Origin: an uncultured Eudoraea sp.
GTDB taxonomy: Bacteria; Bacteroidota; Bacteroidia; Flavobacteriales; Flavobacteriaceae
Reading direction: 5' to 3'
Length of the DNA: 44,312 bases
Assembly (NCBI RefSeq): GCF_947258925.1
Contig: NZ_CAMYKG010000013.1
Span: 1 to 44,312 of the forward strand
Under the pieces are notes generated by a model. It did no database searches. It saw only the letters and a program-made list of their open reading frames with translations, and was not told the origin of the DNA. Of the stretch, positions 24,342 through 32,506 are shown one piece after another. Within the stretch, counting starts at the first letter, position 1; each line of letters opens with the position of its first letter. Position numbers and translations under genes: made by a program.

Positions 24342-26297
24342 ATGAAAAATTTAAGCTATTTAATTTGTATCCTCTTCGGGTTAGGTATTACCTTGAGCAG
24401 TTGCAATAATCAATCCCAGAAGTCTAATGGAGCTTTGTCTTCAAGTGCTGCTGAAAAAGTTTATGTAGCACCCGGGGAACAAGACGAGTATTACGCTTTC
24501 CTTTCAGGAGGATATAGTGGTAACCTTACAGTATACGGACTTCCATCCGGACGGATGTTCAAGGAGATCCCGGTCTTCTCACAATTCCCAACTTCCGGAT
24601 ATGGTTATTCCGAAGAAACTAAACCGATGTTGAACACTTCTTTTGGATTTGTTCCCTGGGATGATTTACACCACCCGGATATTTCACAAACCAATGGTGA
24701 ATTGGATGGCCGATGGATTTTTGTTAACGGTAACAACACTCCCCGCATAGCACGTGTAAGTTTGAGTACGTTTGAGACTGAAGAGATAATTGAGGTTCCC
24801 AACAGTGCGGGTAACCACAGTTCGTCTTTTATTACCGAAAATACGGAGTATGTAGTAGCCGGCACCAGATTTTCAGTTCCCGTACCTCAGCGCGATATGC
24901 CAATCGATGAATATAAGGGAAATTTCAAAGGCGCTTTGTCTTTTATTAGTGTAGCTCCGGATAATGGACGATTAAATCTGGAATTCCAGATATTGATGCC
25001 GGGTTTCAATTATGACCTTTCGCACCCGGGCCGCGGAAAATCTCATGGATGGTTCTTCTTTTCAACTTATAACACGGAAGAGGCCAATTCTTTATTAGAG
25101 GTTATGGCTTCGCAAAACGATAAGGATTTTATAGCTGCTGTAAACTGGAAGAAAATAGAGGAGTATGTTAAAAATGGCGGCGGAACTAAAATGCCTGCTA
25201 ACTATGCACACAATGTCTATGATGAAGAGACTCATACAGGAACTTCTACTATGATAAAAGAAGTTGTTACGGTAGATCCAACCAAAGTACCGGGATCTTT
25301 GTACTTCCTTCCCACTCCTAAATCGCCACACGGCTGTGATGTAGATCCAACCGGGCAATATATTATTGGTAGCGGAAAACTGTCTGCGGACATTACGGTT
25401 CACTCATTTGACAAAATGTTGGCAGCAATAGAAGGTGAAAAATTTGATGGAGAAGCGTATGGCATTCCTATTCTCAATTTTGAGGAGGTCTTGGCGGGTA
25501 CAGTTAAAAGTGGAGGTTTAGGTCCACTTCATACCGAATTCGATGACAAAGGTAATGCTTACACCACCTTCTTTATTTCTTCAGAAGTTGTTAAATGGAA
25601 AGTAGGAACCTGGGAGGTTGTTGACAGAAAGCCGACATATTATTCCGTAGGGCATTTGATGATTCCGGGAGGAAACTCAAGGAAGCCTTTCGGTAAGTAC
25701 GTGGTAGCTATGAACAAGATTACCAAAGACAGATATCTTCCTACAGGTCCTGAAATGGAGCACTCTGCCCAGATTTATGATATTTCCGGAGAAAAAATGG
25801 AATTGATTTATGATTTCCCAACTCATGGTGAACCTCATTATGCTGCCGGATGCCCTGCGGATTTGTTAACCGAAAATTCGAAAAAAATCTATCGCTTGGA
25901 TGAAAATAAGCATGAATACGCAACAATAGGCCCTGATGATGCCCGTGTAGAGCGTAATGGAAATGAAGTACATGTTTATATGTCTACTATCAGAAGTCAT
26001 TTTACACCCGATAATATTGAGGGTATCAAAGTAGGTGATAAGGTATATTTCCATATTACAAATCACGAGCAGGATTTTGACGTGCCACATGGTTTCTCAA
26101 TCATTGGTCAGGGAACTTCCGAAATTTTAGTAATGCCGGGACAGACCAAGACTTCGTTATGGGAACCTAAAAAAGTTGGGGTTTGGCCATTCTATTGTAC
26201 AGATTTTTGTTCTGCCTTACACCAAGAAATGCAAGGTTATGTTAGAGTATCTCCTGCTAATTCAAATATTGACCTTTCCTGGTCATTAGGTGAATAA
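24342..26297 (+). CDS. nosZ: Nitrous oxide reductase, clade II (Sec/lipoprotein type)
   Basis: 651 residues. The signal is Sec/lipoprotein-like (L-S-S-C21), not the Tat signal of clade I enzymes. The N-terminal seven-bladed propeller carries histidines of the CuZ centre, for example in DDLHHPD, HPGRGKSHGW and SPHGCDVD. The C-terminal cupredoxin domain has the CuA motif C619-T-D-F-C623-S-A-L-H627-Q-E-M630. All copper ligands that I can identify are present. It reduces N2O to N2 outside the cytoplasm as a terminal oxidant. nosL, nosD, nosF and nosY for copper-centre assembly follow; there is no nosR. Confidence 0.96.
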   Translation: MKNLSYLICILFGLGITLSSCNNQSQKSNGALSSSAAEKVYVAPGEQDEYYAFLSGGYSGNLTVYGLPSGRMFKEIPVFSQFPTSGYGYSEETKPMLNTSFGFVPWDDLHHPDISQTNGELDGRWIFVNGNNTPRIARVSLSTFETEEIIEVPNSAGNHSSSFITENTEYVVAGTRFSVPVPQRDMPIDEYKGNFKGALSFISVAPDNGRLNLEFQILMPGFNYDLSHPGRGKSHGWFFFSTYNTEEANSLLEVMASQNDKDFIAAVNWKKIEEYVKNGGGTKMPANYAHNVYDEETHTGTSTMIKEVVTVDPTKVPGSLYFLPTPKSPHGCDVDPTGQYIIGSGKLSADITVHSFDKMLAAIEGEKFDGEAYGIPILNFEEVLAGTVKSGGLGPLHTEFDDKGNAYTTFFISSEVVKWKVGTWEVVDRKPTYYSVGHLMIPGGNSRKPFGKYVVAMNKITKDRYLPTGPEMEHSAQIYDISGEKMELIYDFPTHGEPHYAAGCPADLLTENSKKIYRLDENKHEYATIGPDDARVERNGNEVHVYMSTIRSHFTPDNIEGIKVGDKVYFHITNHEQDFDVPHGFSIIGQGTSEILVMPGQTKTSLWEPKKVGVWPFYCTDFCSALHQEMQGYVRVSPANSNIDLSWSLGE

Positions 26298-26328
26298 AAG
26301 TACTCTGGTAAATTATTTTAGTTCACAA

Positions 26329-26365
26329 ATAAAAGCGGGCAGGTCCAAGACATTGTCCGCTTTTA
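26329..26365 (+). terminator. Hairpin after nosZ (partial terminator)
   Basis: ATAAAAGCGG (26329-26338) pairs with CCGCTTTTAT (26356-26365) across a 17-base loop. It has no long U-run after it, so it may stabilise the nosZ message end or reduce read-through into the accessory genes, which would keep nosZ expression above the rest. Confidence 0.5.
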
Positions 26366-26429
26366 TCTCGAATTAGAAAATCCTTTTAAAGTAAAGTTTG
26401 CTTCGTTAACCATTAAAAAAGCAGAAACA

Positions 26430-27089
26430 ATGAAAAAAGCAAGTATCCTGATGATCATCGGTCCTTTGTTCCTTTTGGGATTGTATGTTCTCCCACTCTG
26501 GAACATTATGTTAGGAGCACCTCAATACCCGGAACCCCTGGGCATGAATATTTTTATTGATGGTATCAAAGGAGTGAATGAATTTGACATTCAAAACATT
26601 GATGGCCTTAACCACTACATTGGTATGCGTACCTTGCCAAAACCCGAGGATATGTGGGAGTTTAGTGCCTTTCCTATTATAATTGGAGTAATGGTGGCCC
26701 TGGGTGTTTTGATAGGCCTGCTGGGATTCCTTGGGAAAGTCAGCTATAAATGGTTTTTAGGATGGTTTGTTCTTATGAGTATTTTGGGCGTGTTGGGCAT
26801 GTATGATTTTAATGCCTGGATGGTAGATTACGGAACCAATTTAGATCCTAACGCTATTATGAAACTCACCAACGAAGATGGTACTCCAGTGAGCTATAAA
26901 CCACCGCTTTTTGGTCATGTAAAAATGCTAAATTTTGACGTGACCTCTTTACCGTCTACCGGTGCTTGGTTGATGTTTACCGGTATGATGTTAACGGTGG
27001 TAGCCTTTTTTATTGGTAAAAAAGCATGGCAACCTAAAGGCGGTACCCACCCTGCAAAGCCGATCAAAGTAAAAGCTAATGACAAATAG
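26430..27089 (+). CDS. nos-cluster integral membrane protein
   Basis: 219 residues with about four membrane helices: near residues 5-28, 75-98, 107-128 and a last one ending at GKKAW. A soluble stretch after the first helix carries FDIQNIDGLNHYIGM. I cannot assign a family with certainty. Its place directly after nosZ matches that of the clade II-specific membrane protein NosB of other bacteria, but the equivalence is positional only. The end overlaps nosL by 11 bases, so it is made together with the copper chaperone. Confidence 0.8.
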   Translation: MKKASILMIIGPLFLLGLYVLPLWNIMLGAPQYPEPLGMNIFIDGIKGVNEFDIQNIDGLNHYIGMRTLPKPEDMWEFSAFPIIIGVMVALGVLIGLLGFLGKVSYKWFLGWFVLMSILGVLGMYDFNAWMVDYGTNLDPNAIMKLTNEDGTPVSYKPPLFGHVKMLNFDVTSLPSTGAWLMFTGMMLTVVAFFIGKKAWQPKGGTHPAKPIKVKANDK

Positions 27090-27516
27090 ATTTATTTTCG
27101 TAAGTTTAATCCTATTGATTTGTGCTTCATGTGAGATAAGTCCGAAACCAATTAATTATGGTTCCGATGGCTGTCACTTTTGTTCGATGACCATTGTAGA
27201 TAAACAACATGCAGCTCAAATTGTTACAAAAAAGGGAAAGGCTTTTAAATTTGATGCGGTAGAATGTATGATGAACCATTTAAGGGATTTAGATATGGCT
27301 TCTGTTGAACTTTTTATGGTGAATGATTTCCAGGCACCGGGTGAATTGATCGATGCCAAGAAAGCTACTTTTTTAATAAGTAAGGAAATTCCGAGTCCTA
27401 TGGGTGAATACTTGTCAGCATTTAGCTCCAGTGTTGAAGCTGAGCAAATTGAAGCGGAGAATAGCGGGAAATTGTACTCCTGGGACGAGTTGTTGACCAG
27501 GTTTAAGGTGCAGTAA
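27079..27516 (+). CDS. nosL: Copper chaperone NosL
   Basis: 145 residues. Lipoprotein signal ending A-S-C18. The NosL copper(I) site is C32-H-F-C35-S-M37-T, followed by FDAVECMMNHL. It delivers copper to NosZ from the periplasmic side, with NosDFY. It starts 11 bases inside the preceding membrane-protein gene. A stem-loop with a T-run (27529-27589) follows. Confidence 0.93.
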   Translation: MTNRFIFVSLILLICASCEISPKPINYGSDGCHFCSMTIVDKQHAAQIVTKKGKAFKFDAVECMMNHLRDLDMASVELFMVNDFQAPGELIDAKKATFLISKEIPSPMGEYLSAFSSSVEAEQIEAENSGKLYSWDELLTRFKVQ

Positions 27517-27528
27517 AAAGATTAAATT

Positions 27529-27589
27529 TAATGGTTAATGGTATGCGGTCATTTAATGCCCGTTAAATTCTGTTAACCATTATTTTTTT
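27529..27589 (+). terminator. Terminator-like stem-loop after nosL
   Basis: TAATGGTTAA (27529-27538) pairs with TTAACCATTA (27573-27582), followed by seven Ts. The large loop holds a smaller hairpin (ATTTAA/TTAAAT, 27551-27568). It probably splits the cluster into cytochrome-nosZ-nosL and cupin-nosDFY parts, by partial termination. Confidence 0.65.
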
Positions 27590-27603
27590 AAAAAGAATAA
27601 ACA

Positions 27604-27900
27604 ATGATGTATACTAAAGGCAATCAAATAGCGGAGCTAACGTTCGACAATTTGCAGATAGTGAAAATAGCAAAAACAGATTCGTTGGAGATTCTCAGTA
27701 TTAGTTTGGAAAAAGAGGCAACATTTCCGGAACATAGCTCACCCAGGGAAGCGCAATTGATTGTATTAGAGGGCGAAATCCTTTTTCACATTAATAACAC
27801 TACATACCAACTAAAAACACATCAGAATTTTAATTTCCCTAAAGCTACCCCGCATACCGTTAAAGCCATTGAGAATTCCAAATTTTTGATTATAAGGTAA
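27604..27900 (+). CDS. Small cupin-domain protein
   Basis: 98 residues: a single cupin barrel with EHSSPREAQLIVLEGEILFHIN (motif 1) and FPKATPHTVKAI (motif 2). Motif 1 has only part of the usual metal-binding His/Glu set, so a metal site is uncertain. There is no signal peptide, so it stays in the cytoplasm. Two adjacent ATG codons are possible starts. Its stop shares one base with the nosD start (TAATG), so it is coupled to the copper-assembly genes. Its role in N2O respiration is unknown; it is not part of the classic nos set. Confidence 0.85.
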   Translation: MMYTKGNQIAELTFDNLQIVKIAKTDSLEILSISLEKEATFPEHSSPREAQLIVLEGEILFHINNTTYQLKTHQNFNFPKATPHTVKAIENSKFLIIR

Positions 27901-29138
27901 TGTACAGAACTCAACTTCAGTTATTGGTTATTGTATTTTTTATTGGAACTTCACTCTGGGGTAAAACCATTGAGGTATGCGCAACCTGTGAAGTGAAGTC
28001 CATAAAAGAAGGAATTGCCATTGCCGCTGATTTTGATACCTTGCTGATAAAAAAAGGCAACTACAAAGAATTTAATATCGTTATTGACAAACCCTTAACC
28101 CTTAAGGGAGAAAACTACCCGGTAGTCGACGGGGAAGACCGTGGTGAGATTATACGTATTATCGCCGATAATGTGACTGTTGATGGGCTGCATATTATCA
28201 ATGTTGGCACCAGTTACACTACCGATTACGCTGCAATCCGGGTCGTTAAAAGCGATAATTTCCTGATACAAAACGTGGTGTTGGAAAAGCTATTTTTTGG
28301 AATATATCTCGAAAGATCCAACCACGGAAGAGTGTACAACAATAAGATTATTGGCGATGCAGTAGATGAGTATAATTCTGGCAACGGTATTCAATTATGG
28401 TATTCTCACCATGTTCAGGTAGACCGCAATATAGTGCAAGGTACACGTGATGGTATTTACCTGGAGTTTTCTGATAATATTACAATCAATAACAATACAA
28501 GCATAAATAACCTTAGGTATGGCCTTCATTTTATGTTTTCCAACGATGATGTATACACAGATAATACCTTTGAGAACAATGGCGCAGGTGTGGCCGTAAT
28601 GTTTTCTAAACGCATCAAGATGATAGGTAATTTATTTAAAAAAAATTGGGGCACGGCTTCATTTGGGATGTTACTTAAGGAAATTAACGATGCTGAAATT
28701 ATTGGAAATACCTTTGAGGAAAATACCATTGGCATCAATATCGAAGGTTCAAATCGCATTGAATATAAAAACAATGACTTTATTAGCAACGGGTGGGCAG
28801 TAAAAGTATTGGGAGCCTGTTATGCCAATTCATTTATCAATAATAATTTCCTTTACAACTCCTTTGATATTTCTTATAATAGCAAATTGAACGATAATGT
28901 ATTTGAAAAAAATTATTGGAGCAATTATACGGGCTATGATCTGGACAAGGATGGAATAGGTGATGTACCCTATCGACCAGTTAAATTGTTTTCATATGTT
29001 GTAAACCGCACACCGGAAACGATTATACTTTTGCGCAGCATATTTATGGATATAATTGATTTTTCCGAAAAAGTATCACCTGTTTTTACACCTGATAACT
29101 TATTGGATAACATGCCTTTAATGAAAAGATCCGAATGA
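27900..29138 (+). CDS. nosD: NosD periplasmic copper-assembly protein
   Basis: 412 residues with a signal peptide (to about residue 21, SLWG). Right-handed parallel beta-helix of NosD/CASH type, seen as repeated N-N-x-I/F and G-I-x-L/I-x-x-S strings such as GIYLERSNHGRVYNNKI. It ends with YWSNYTGYDLDKDGIGDVPY, a strong NosD C-terminal signature. Works with the NosFY transporter to build the CuZ centre of NosZ. Overlaps nosF by four bases (ATGA). Confidence 0.95.
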   Translation: MYRTQLQLLVIVFFIGTSLWGKTIEVCATCEVKSIKEGIAIAADFDTLLIKKGNYKEFNIVIDKPLTLKGENYPVVDGEDRGEIIRIIADNVTVDGLHIINVGTSYTTDYAAIRVVKSDNFLIQNVVLEKLFFGIYLERSNHGRVYNNKIIGDAVDEYNSGNGIQLWYSHHVQVDRNIVQGTRDGIYLEFSDNITINNNTSINNLRYGLHFMFSNDDVYTDNTFENNGAGVAVMFSKRIKMIGNLFKKNWGTASFGMLLKEINDAEIIGNTFEENTIGINIEGSNRIEYKNNDFISNGWAVKVLGACYANSFINNNFLYNSFDISYNSKLNDNVFEKNYWSNYTGYDLDKDGIGDVPYRPVKLFSYVVNRTPETIILLRSIFMDIIDFSEKVSPVFTPDNLLDNMPLMKRSE

Positions 29139-29845
29139 TACAGATAGAAAATTTGCATAAGAGATTTGGAAAAAACAAGGTGCTCACCAATCTGGATCTT
29201 GACATTCATGGGAGTGGAATATTTGCCGTGCTGGGCCCCAACGGCTCAGGTAAAACCACATTGATAAAATGTATTTTAGGAATGGTAATTCCTTCATCGG
29301 GTGATATTGAAGTTCAGGGTAAAACCATAAAAAAGCATTGGAAATACAGACAAGAAATAAATTACCTCCCTCAAATAGCTAACTTCCCCGGTAACCTGAG
29401 GGTTAAGGAACTAATCCGGATGATCAAAGACCTGCGTCAAAAGCAAAGTAAGGAAGAAGAGTTGATAAAACTTTTTGGTTTGGAACCTTTTTTGGATAAA
29501 AAATTAAGCACACTATCCGGTGGTACGAAACAAAAGGTAAATATTGTTTTGACTTTCATGTTTGATAGCCCATTGCTAATTCTTGACGAACCCACTACCG
29601 GCTTAGATCCCGGATCACTTATTAAGTTGAAGGAATTGATCCTCCAGGAAAAAAACAAAGGCAAAACCATATTGATTACAACCCATATTATGCAGTTTGT
29701 TGAAGAGATGTCGGATGAAATAGTATATCTTTTAGAAGGCAACATTTTTTTCAAGGGGAATGTTAAGCAACTAATGACCAGGACCAACCAAACAGATTTT
29801 GAACATGCCATAGCGGCCATATCAACTCAGACCACTGATGCTTAA
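29135..29845 (+). CDS. nosF: ABC transporter ATPase NosF
   Basis: 236 residues, a complete ABC ATPase: Walker A GPNGSGKTT, signature LSGGTKQK, Walker B LLILDEPTTGLD and switch His in TTHIM. Subunit of the NosDFY machine, which couples ATP use to copper (or sulfur) delivery to NosZ. Overlaps both nosD and nosY, a tight translationally coupled trio. Confidence 0.95.
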   Translation: MIQIENLHKRFGKNKVLTNLDLDIHGSGIFAVLGPNGSGKTTLIKCILGMVIPSSGDIEVQGKTIKKHWKYRQEINYLPQIANFPGNLRVKELIRMIKDLRQKQSKEEELIKLFGLEPFLDKKLSTLSGGTKQKVNIVLTFMFDSPLLILDEPTTGLDPGSLIKLKELILQEKNKGKTILITTHIMQFVEEMSDEIVYLLEGNIFFKGNVKQLMTRTNQTDFEHAIAAISTQTTDA

Positions 29846-30620
29846 GATTTTAAAATATAGTTTTTACGATTTAATGCGCAGTCGATGGAGCTATGTGTAT
29901 TTTCTATTTTATTTAGCTCTGGGCTTTGTCCTTTTGTTTCTTAACAACGATCTTTCAAAAGCTGTAATTACCTTAATGAATGTTATCATTGTTTTAGTCC
30001 CGCTTATAGGTACCATTTTTGGCGTCATGTATTTCTATAATTCAAAGGAATTCACCGAGCTACTTCTTGCTCAGCCTTTAAAAAGGAGTTCAATATTCCT
30101 GGGGCAGTATCTGGGCGTAGCCGGTTCCTTAACCCTGAGCTTAATTTTGGGATTGGGAATACCTTTTATTCTATATGGTTTGTTTAGGAGTGATGCTATA
30201 TGGGATTTTTCACTATTGTTGGTAACAGGAGCATTTCTCACATTCATTTTTGTTGCTTTATCTTTCAATATTGCGCTATCTAATGAAAACAAAATCAAGG
30301 GATTTGGATATGCCGTATTGTTGTGGCTTTTTTTAGCCGTAATATATGACGGTCTGTTCTTGATGTCTTTGATCCTTTTTGAGGAATATCCCTTAGATTC
30401 GTTTTCCCTGGCCGCCATATTGTTAAATCCAATTGATCTATCGAGGACCCTGATTCTTTTAAAATTGGATATTTCCGCACTTTTAGGTTACACAGGCGCA
30501 ATATTTAAGCAATTTTTTGGCACTAACAAGGGTTTGGTAGTCTCAATACTGATGTTGATCCTCTGGACCATTTTACCGATCTGGCGATTGGTATACAAAT
30601 CCAAAAGAAAGGATTTTTAG
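29838..30620 (+). CDS. nosY: ABC transporter permease NosY
   Basis: 260 residues with six hydrophobic helices, ABC-2-type permease. It begins MLKILKYSFYDLMRSRWSY, a common NosY opening, and has the NSKEFTELLLAQP coupling segment that contacts the ATPase. It starts eight bases inside nosF. Last gene of the nos cluster; it ends four bases inside the convergent DUF1643 gene, leaving no space for a terminator. Confidence 0.93.
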   Translation: MLKILKYSFYDLMRSRWSYVYFLFYLALGFVLLFLNNDLSKAVITLMNVIIVLVPLIGTIFGVMYFYNSKEFTELLLAQPLKRSSIFLGQYLGVAGSLTLSLILGLGIPFILYGLFRSDAIWDFSLLLVTGAFLTFIFVALSFNIALSNENKIKGFGYAVLLWLFLAVIYDGLFLMSLILFEEYPLDSFSLAAILLNPIDLSRTLILLKLDISALLGYTGAIFKQFFGTNKGLVVSILMLILWTILPIWRLVYKSKRKDF

Positions 30621-31120
30621 TTTTTAAAGGGCCTTAAAAAATCGTGATAAGTACCCCGGGATGGATGTTTCTTTGTCATGAAAACCTTTTTACGCTCAAA
30701 CGAAGTTATCATGCTGAGGATGTCTTGTTGTCGTTTTGAATACGGGTTGGACTTTCCCCAGGCAATTAGTATAATATTGGACTGTTGAATCGCCTTGCGA
30801 ATATACAGGTCGTTATCCGGGCCAATATCCTTGTCTTTACCTTCAAAGTCTTTCGTTTGAATACGGGCAAACTGGTTTACGATCGTAAAATGACTAACCT
30901 TTTCAAATTCAGGGTAATTTTTGTGAAATATTAGAGTTTCTAAAAATTGGACCGATTTGTCAGCTATCTTATCATCCGCAATGCTTGGATTTTGCATTAG
31001 TACGCATAAGGCAGTTCCATTTTCTATTAGCTTGTTCTCTATGGTGAGTTGATACCTGAATTTCTTACAATCCGAAAATTTAGCTTTAACTCTTACATCA
31101 GGAATATGTTTGTAAATCAC
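30617..31120 (-). CDS. DUF1643 protein
   Basis: 167 residues. Family blocks are CVLMQNPSIADD, TIVNQFARI, DNDLYIR and IILIAWGKSN. No enzymatic activity is known to me for this family. It follows deoD by 24 bases on the same strand and is the last member of that unit; its 3' end overlaps nosY by four bases from the opposite strand. The nucleotide-salvage context may hint at nucleic acid or nucleotide handling, which is speculation. Confidence 0.75.
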   Translation of the reverse strand: MIYKHIPDVRVKAKFSDCKKFRYQLTIENKLIENGTALCVLMQNPSIADDKIADKSVQFLETLIFHKNYPEFEKVSHFTIVNQFARIQTKDFEGKDKDIGPDNDLYIRKAIQQSNIILIAWGKSNPYSKRQQDILSMITSFERKKVFMTKKHPSRGTYHDFLRPFKN

Positions 31121-31144
31121 CGGTTAAGTTGTGTTCATTTGTAA

Positions 31145-31843
31145 TTAGCAAATGTCCAAGGCTATTTGAACCATTTCTTTAAATGTTCGTTCACGCTCTT
31201 CAAAACTACATTTCTCTCCGGTAACTAACGAGTCGGAAATAGTAAGTATAGTTAGAGCTTCAATACCATGTTTAGCGGCAATAGTATAAAGTCCGGCTGC
31301 CTCCATTTCAACACATAAAACCCCATATTTGGCCCATTTTTTGAAAGCTTCCGGATCTTCTTCATAGTATTGATCCGAGGAAAGGACATTTCCCGCCCGG
31401 ACAGGAATATTATTCTCCTGAGCGTATAAAGCAGCCTTCATTAGTAAATTGAAGTTAGCGGTAGGAGCATAACTAACATCATTGAAAATAGCATTATTGA
31501 TTCCTGAATTTGTAGAAGCAGACACTGCCAAAACGATATCCCTTACCTTTATATCCTCCTGATAAGAACCTGCAGTTCCGACGCGGATTATACGTTTCAC
31601 ATTAAAGTCTTCTATAAGTTCATGGTAGTATATCATAGCAGACGGGATACCCATACCACTTCCCTGTACAGAAATACGCTGATTTTGATATTCTCCGGTA
31701 TAACCAAGCATGCCTCGTATATTTGAGTAACAATACGGATCTTTCAAAAATGTTTCTGCGATCCATTTGGCACGCAGGGGATCACCTGGCATTAATACCG
31801 TTTCAGCAATCTCATTTTTCTTTGCATCAATATGTAAACTCAT
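31145..31843 (-). CDS. deoD: Purine-nucleoside phosphorylase
   Basis: 232 residues, the size of hexameric bacterial DeoD. Blocks are VLMPGDPLRAK, GSGMGIPSAMIY, IIRVGTAGSYQ (phosphate site), the base/ribose site CVEMEAAGLY, and the catalytic Asp in TISDSL. Cleaves purine (deoxy)nucleosides with phosphate to base and (deoxy)ribose 1-phosphate. Three bases after deoC. No phosphopentomutase gene (deoB) is in the unit. Confidence 0.95.
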   Translation of the reverse strand: MSLHIDAKKNEIAETVLMPGDPLRAKWIAETFLKDPYCYSNIRGMLGYTGEYQNQRISVQGSGMGIPSAMIYYHELIEDFNVKRIIRVGTAGSYQEDIKVRDIVLAVSASTNSGINNAIFNDVSYAPTANFNLLMKAALYAQENNIPVRAGNVLSSDQYYEEDPEAFKKWAKYGVLCVEMEAAGLYTIAAKHGIEALTILTISDSLVTGEKCSFEERERTFKEMVQIALDIC

Positions 31844-31846
31844 AAA

Positions 31847-32497
31847 TTACTGCTTGGACTCCTGAACCAGTTTAATTCCAGAGGAAGTTCCCAGACGGGA
31901 TACACCCATATCTATATAACGCTCCGCTGATATTAAGTCCTTTATTCCCCCCGAAGCTTTAATTCTAATTCTATTTTGAACTACATTTTTAATTAATTCA
32001 ATATCTTTAAAGGTAGCACCTCCGGTGCCAAAACCTGTTGAAGTTTTCACATAATCTGCTTTTGCCTCTAAAACAAGCTTGCTGGCTGTCTTTTTTTCTT
32101 CCGTAGTTAAATAGCAGGTCTCAATGATTACTTTCAAAACCCTTGGACCTATTCCATGTTTTATTTTAGATATTTCTTCTTTCACCAGCTCATATTCCCC
32201 GGATTTTAACAACCCCAGGTTTATAACCATGTCTATTTCGTCTGCTCCATGTTTAATAGCGTATTCTGCTTCATATAACTTGGCTTCTGAAGACATCGCA
32301 CCAAGGGGAAAACCAATCACGGACGCAATTTTAATACCCGTACCCTTTAGTTCCTCAGCAACCAGAGGGACATAACAGCTATTGACACAAACAGCATAAA
32401 ACTTAAAATCTTTAGCTTCTGTGCAAAGTTGTCTTATTGCCTTCGGCGTTGCCGTTGGTTTTAATAATGTATGATCAATAAACCGCTCTATTTGCAT
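31847..32497 (-). CDS. deoC: Deoxyribose-phosphate aldolase
   Basis: 216 residues. DeoC motifs are FIDHTLLKPTAT, IASVIGFPLGA, DEIDMVINLG and Y-V-K-T-S-T-G-F, the Schiff-base lysine. Splits deoxyribose 5-phosphate into glyceraldehyde 3-phosphate and acetaldehyde. It sits between a CoA-transferase gene (nine bases) and deoD (three bases), so deoxynucleoside breakdown and the handling of the C2 product are expressed together. Confidence 0.95.
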   Translation of the reverse strand: MQIERFIDHTLLKPTATPKAIRQLCTEAKDFKFYAVCVNSCYVPLVAEELKGTGIKIASVIGFPLGAMSSEAKLYEAEYAIKHGADEIDMVINLGLLKSGEYELVKEEISKIKHGIGPRVLKVIIETCYLTTEEKKTASKLVLEAKADYVKTSTGFGTGGATFKDIELIKNVVQNRIRIKASGGIKDLISAERYIDMGVSRLGTSSGIKLVQESKQ

Positions 32498-32506
32498 GAG
32501 TATATT

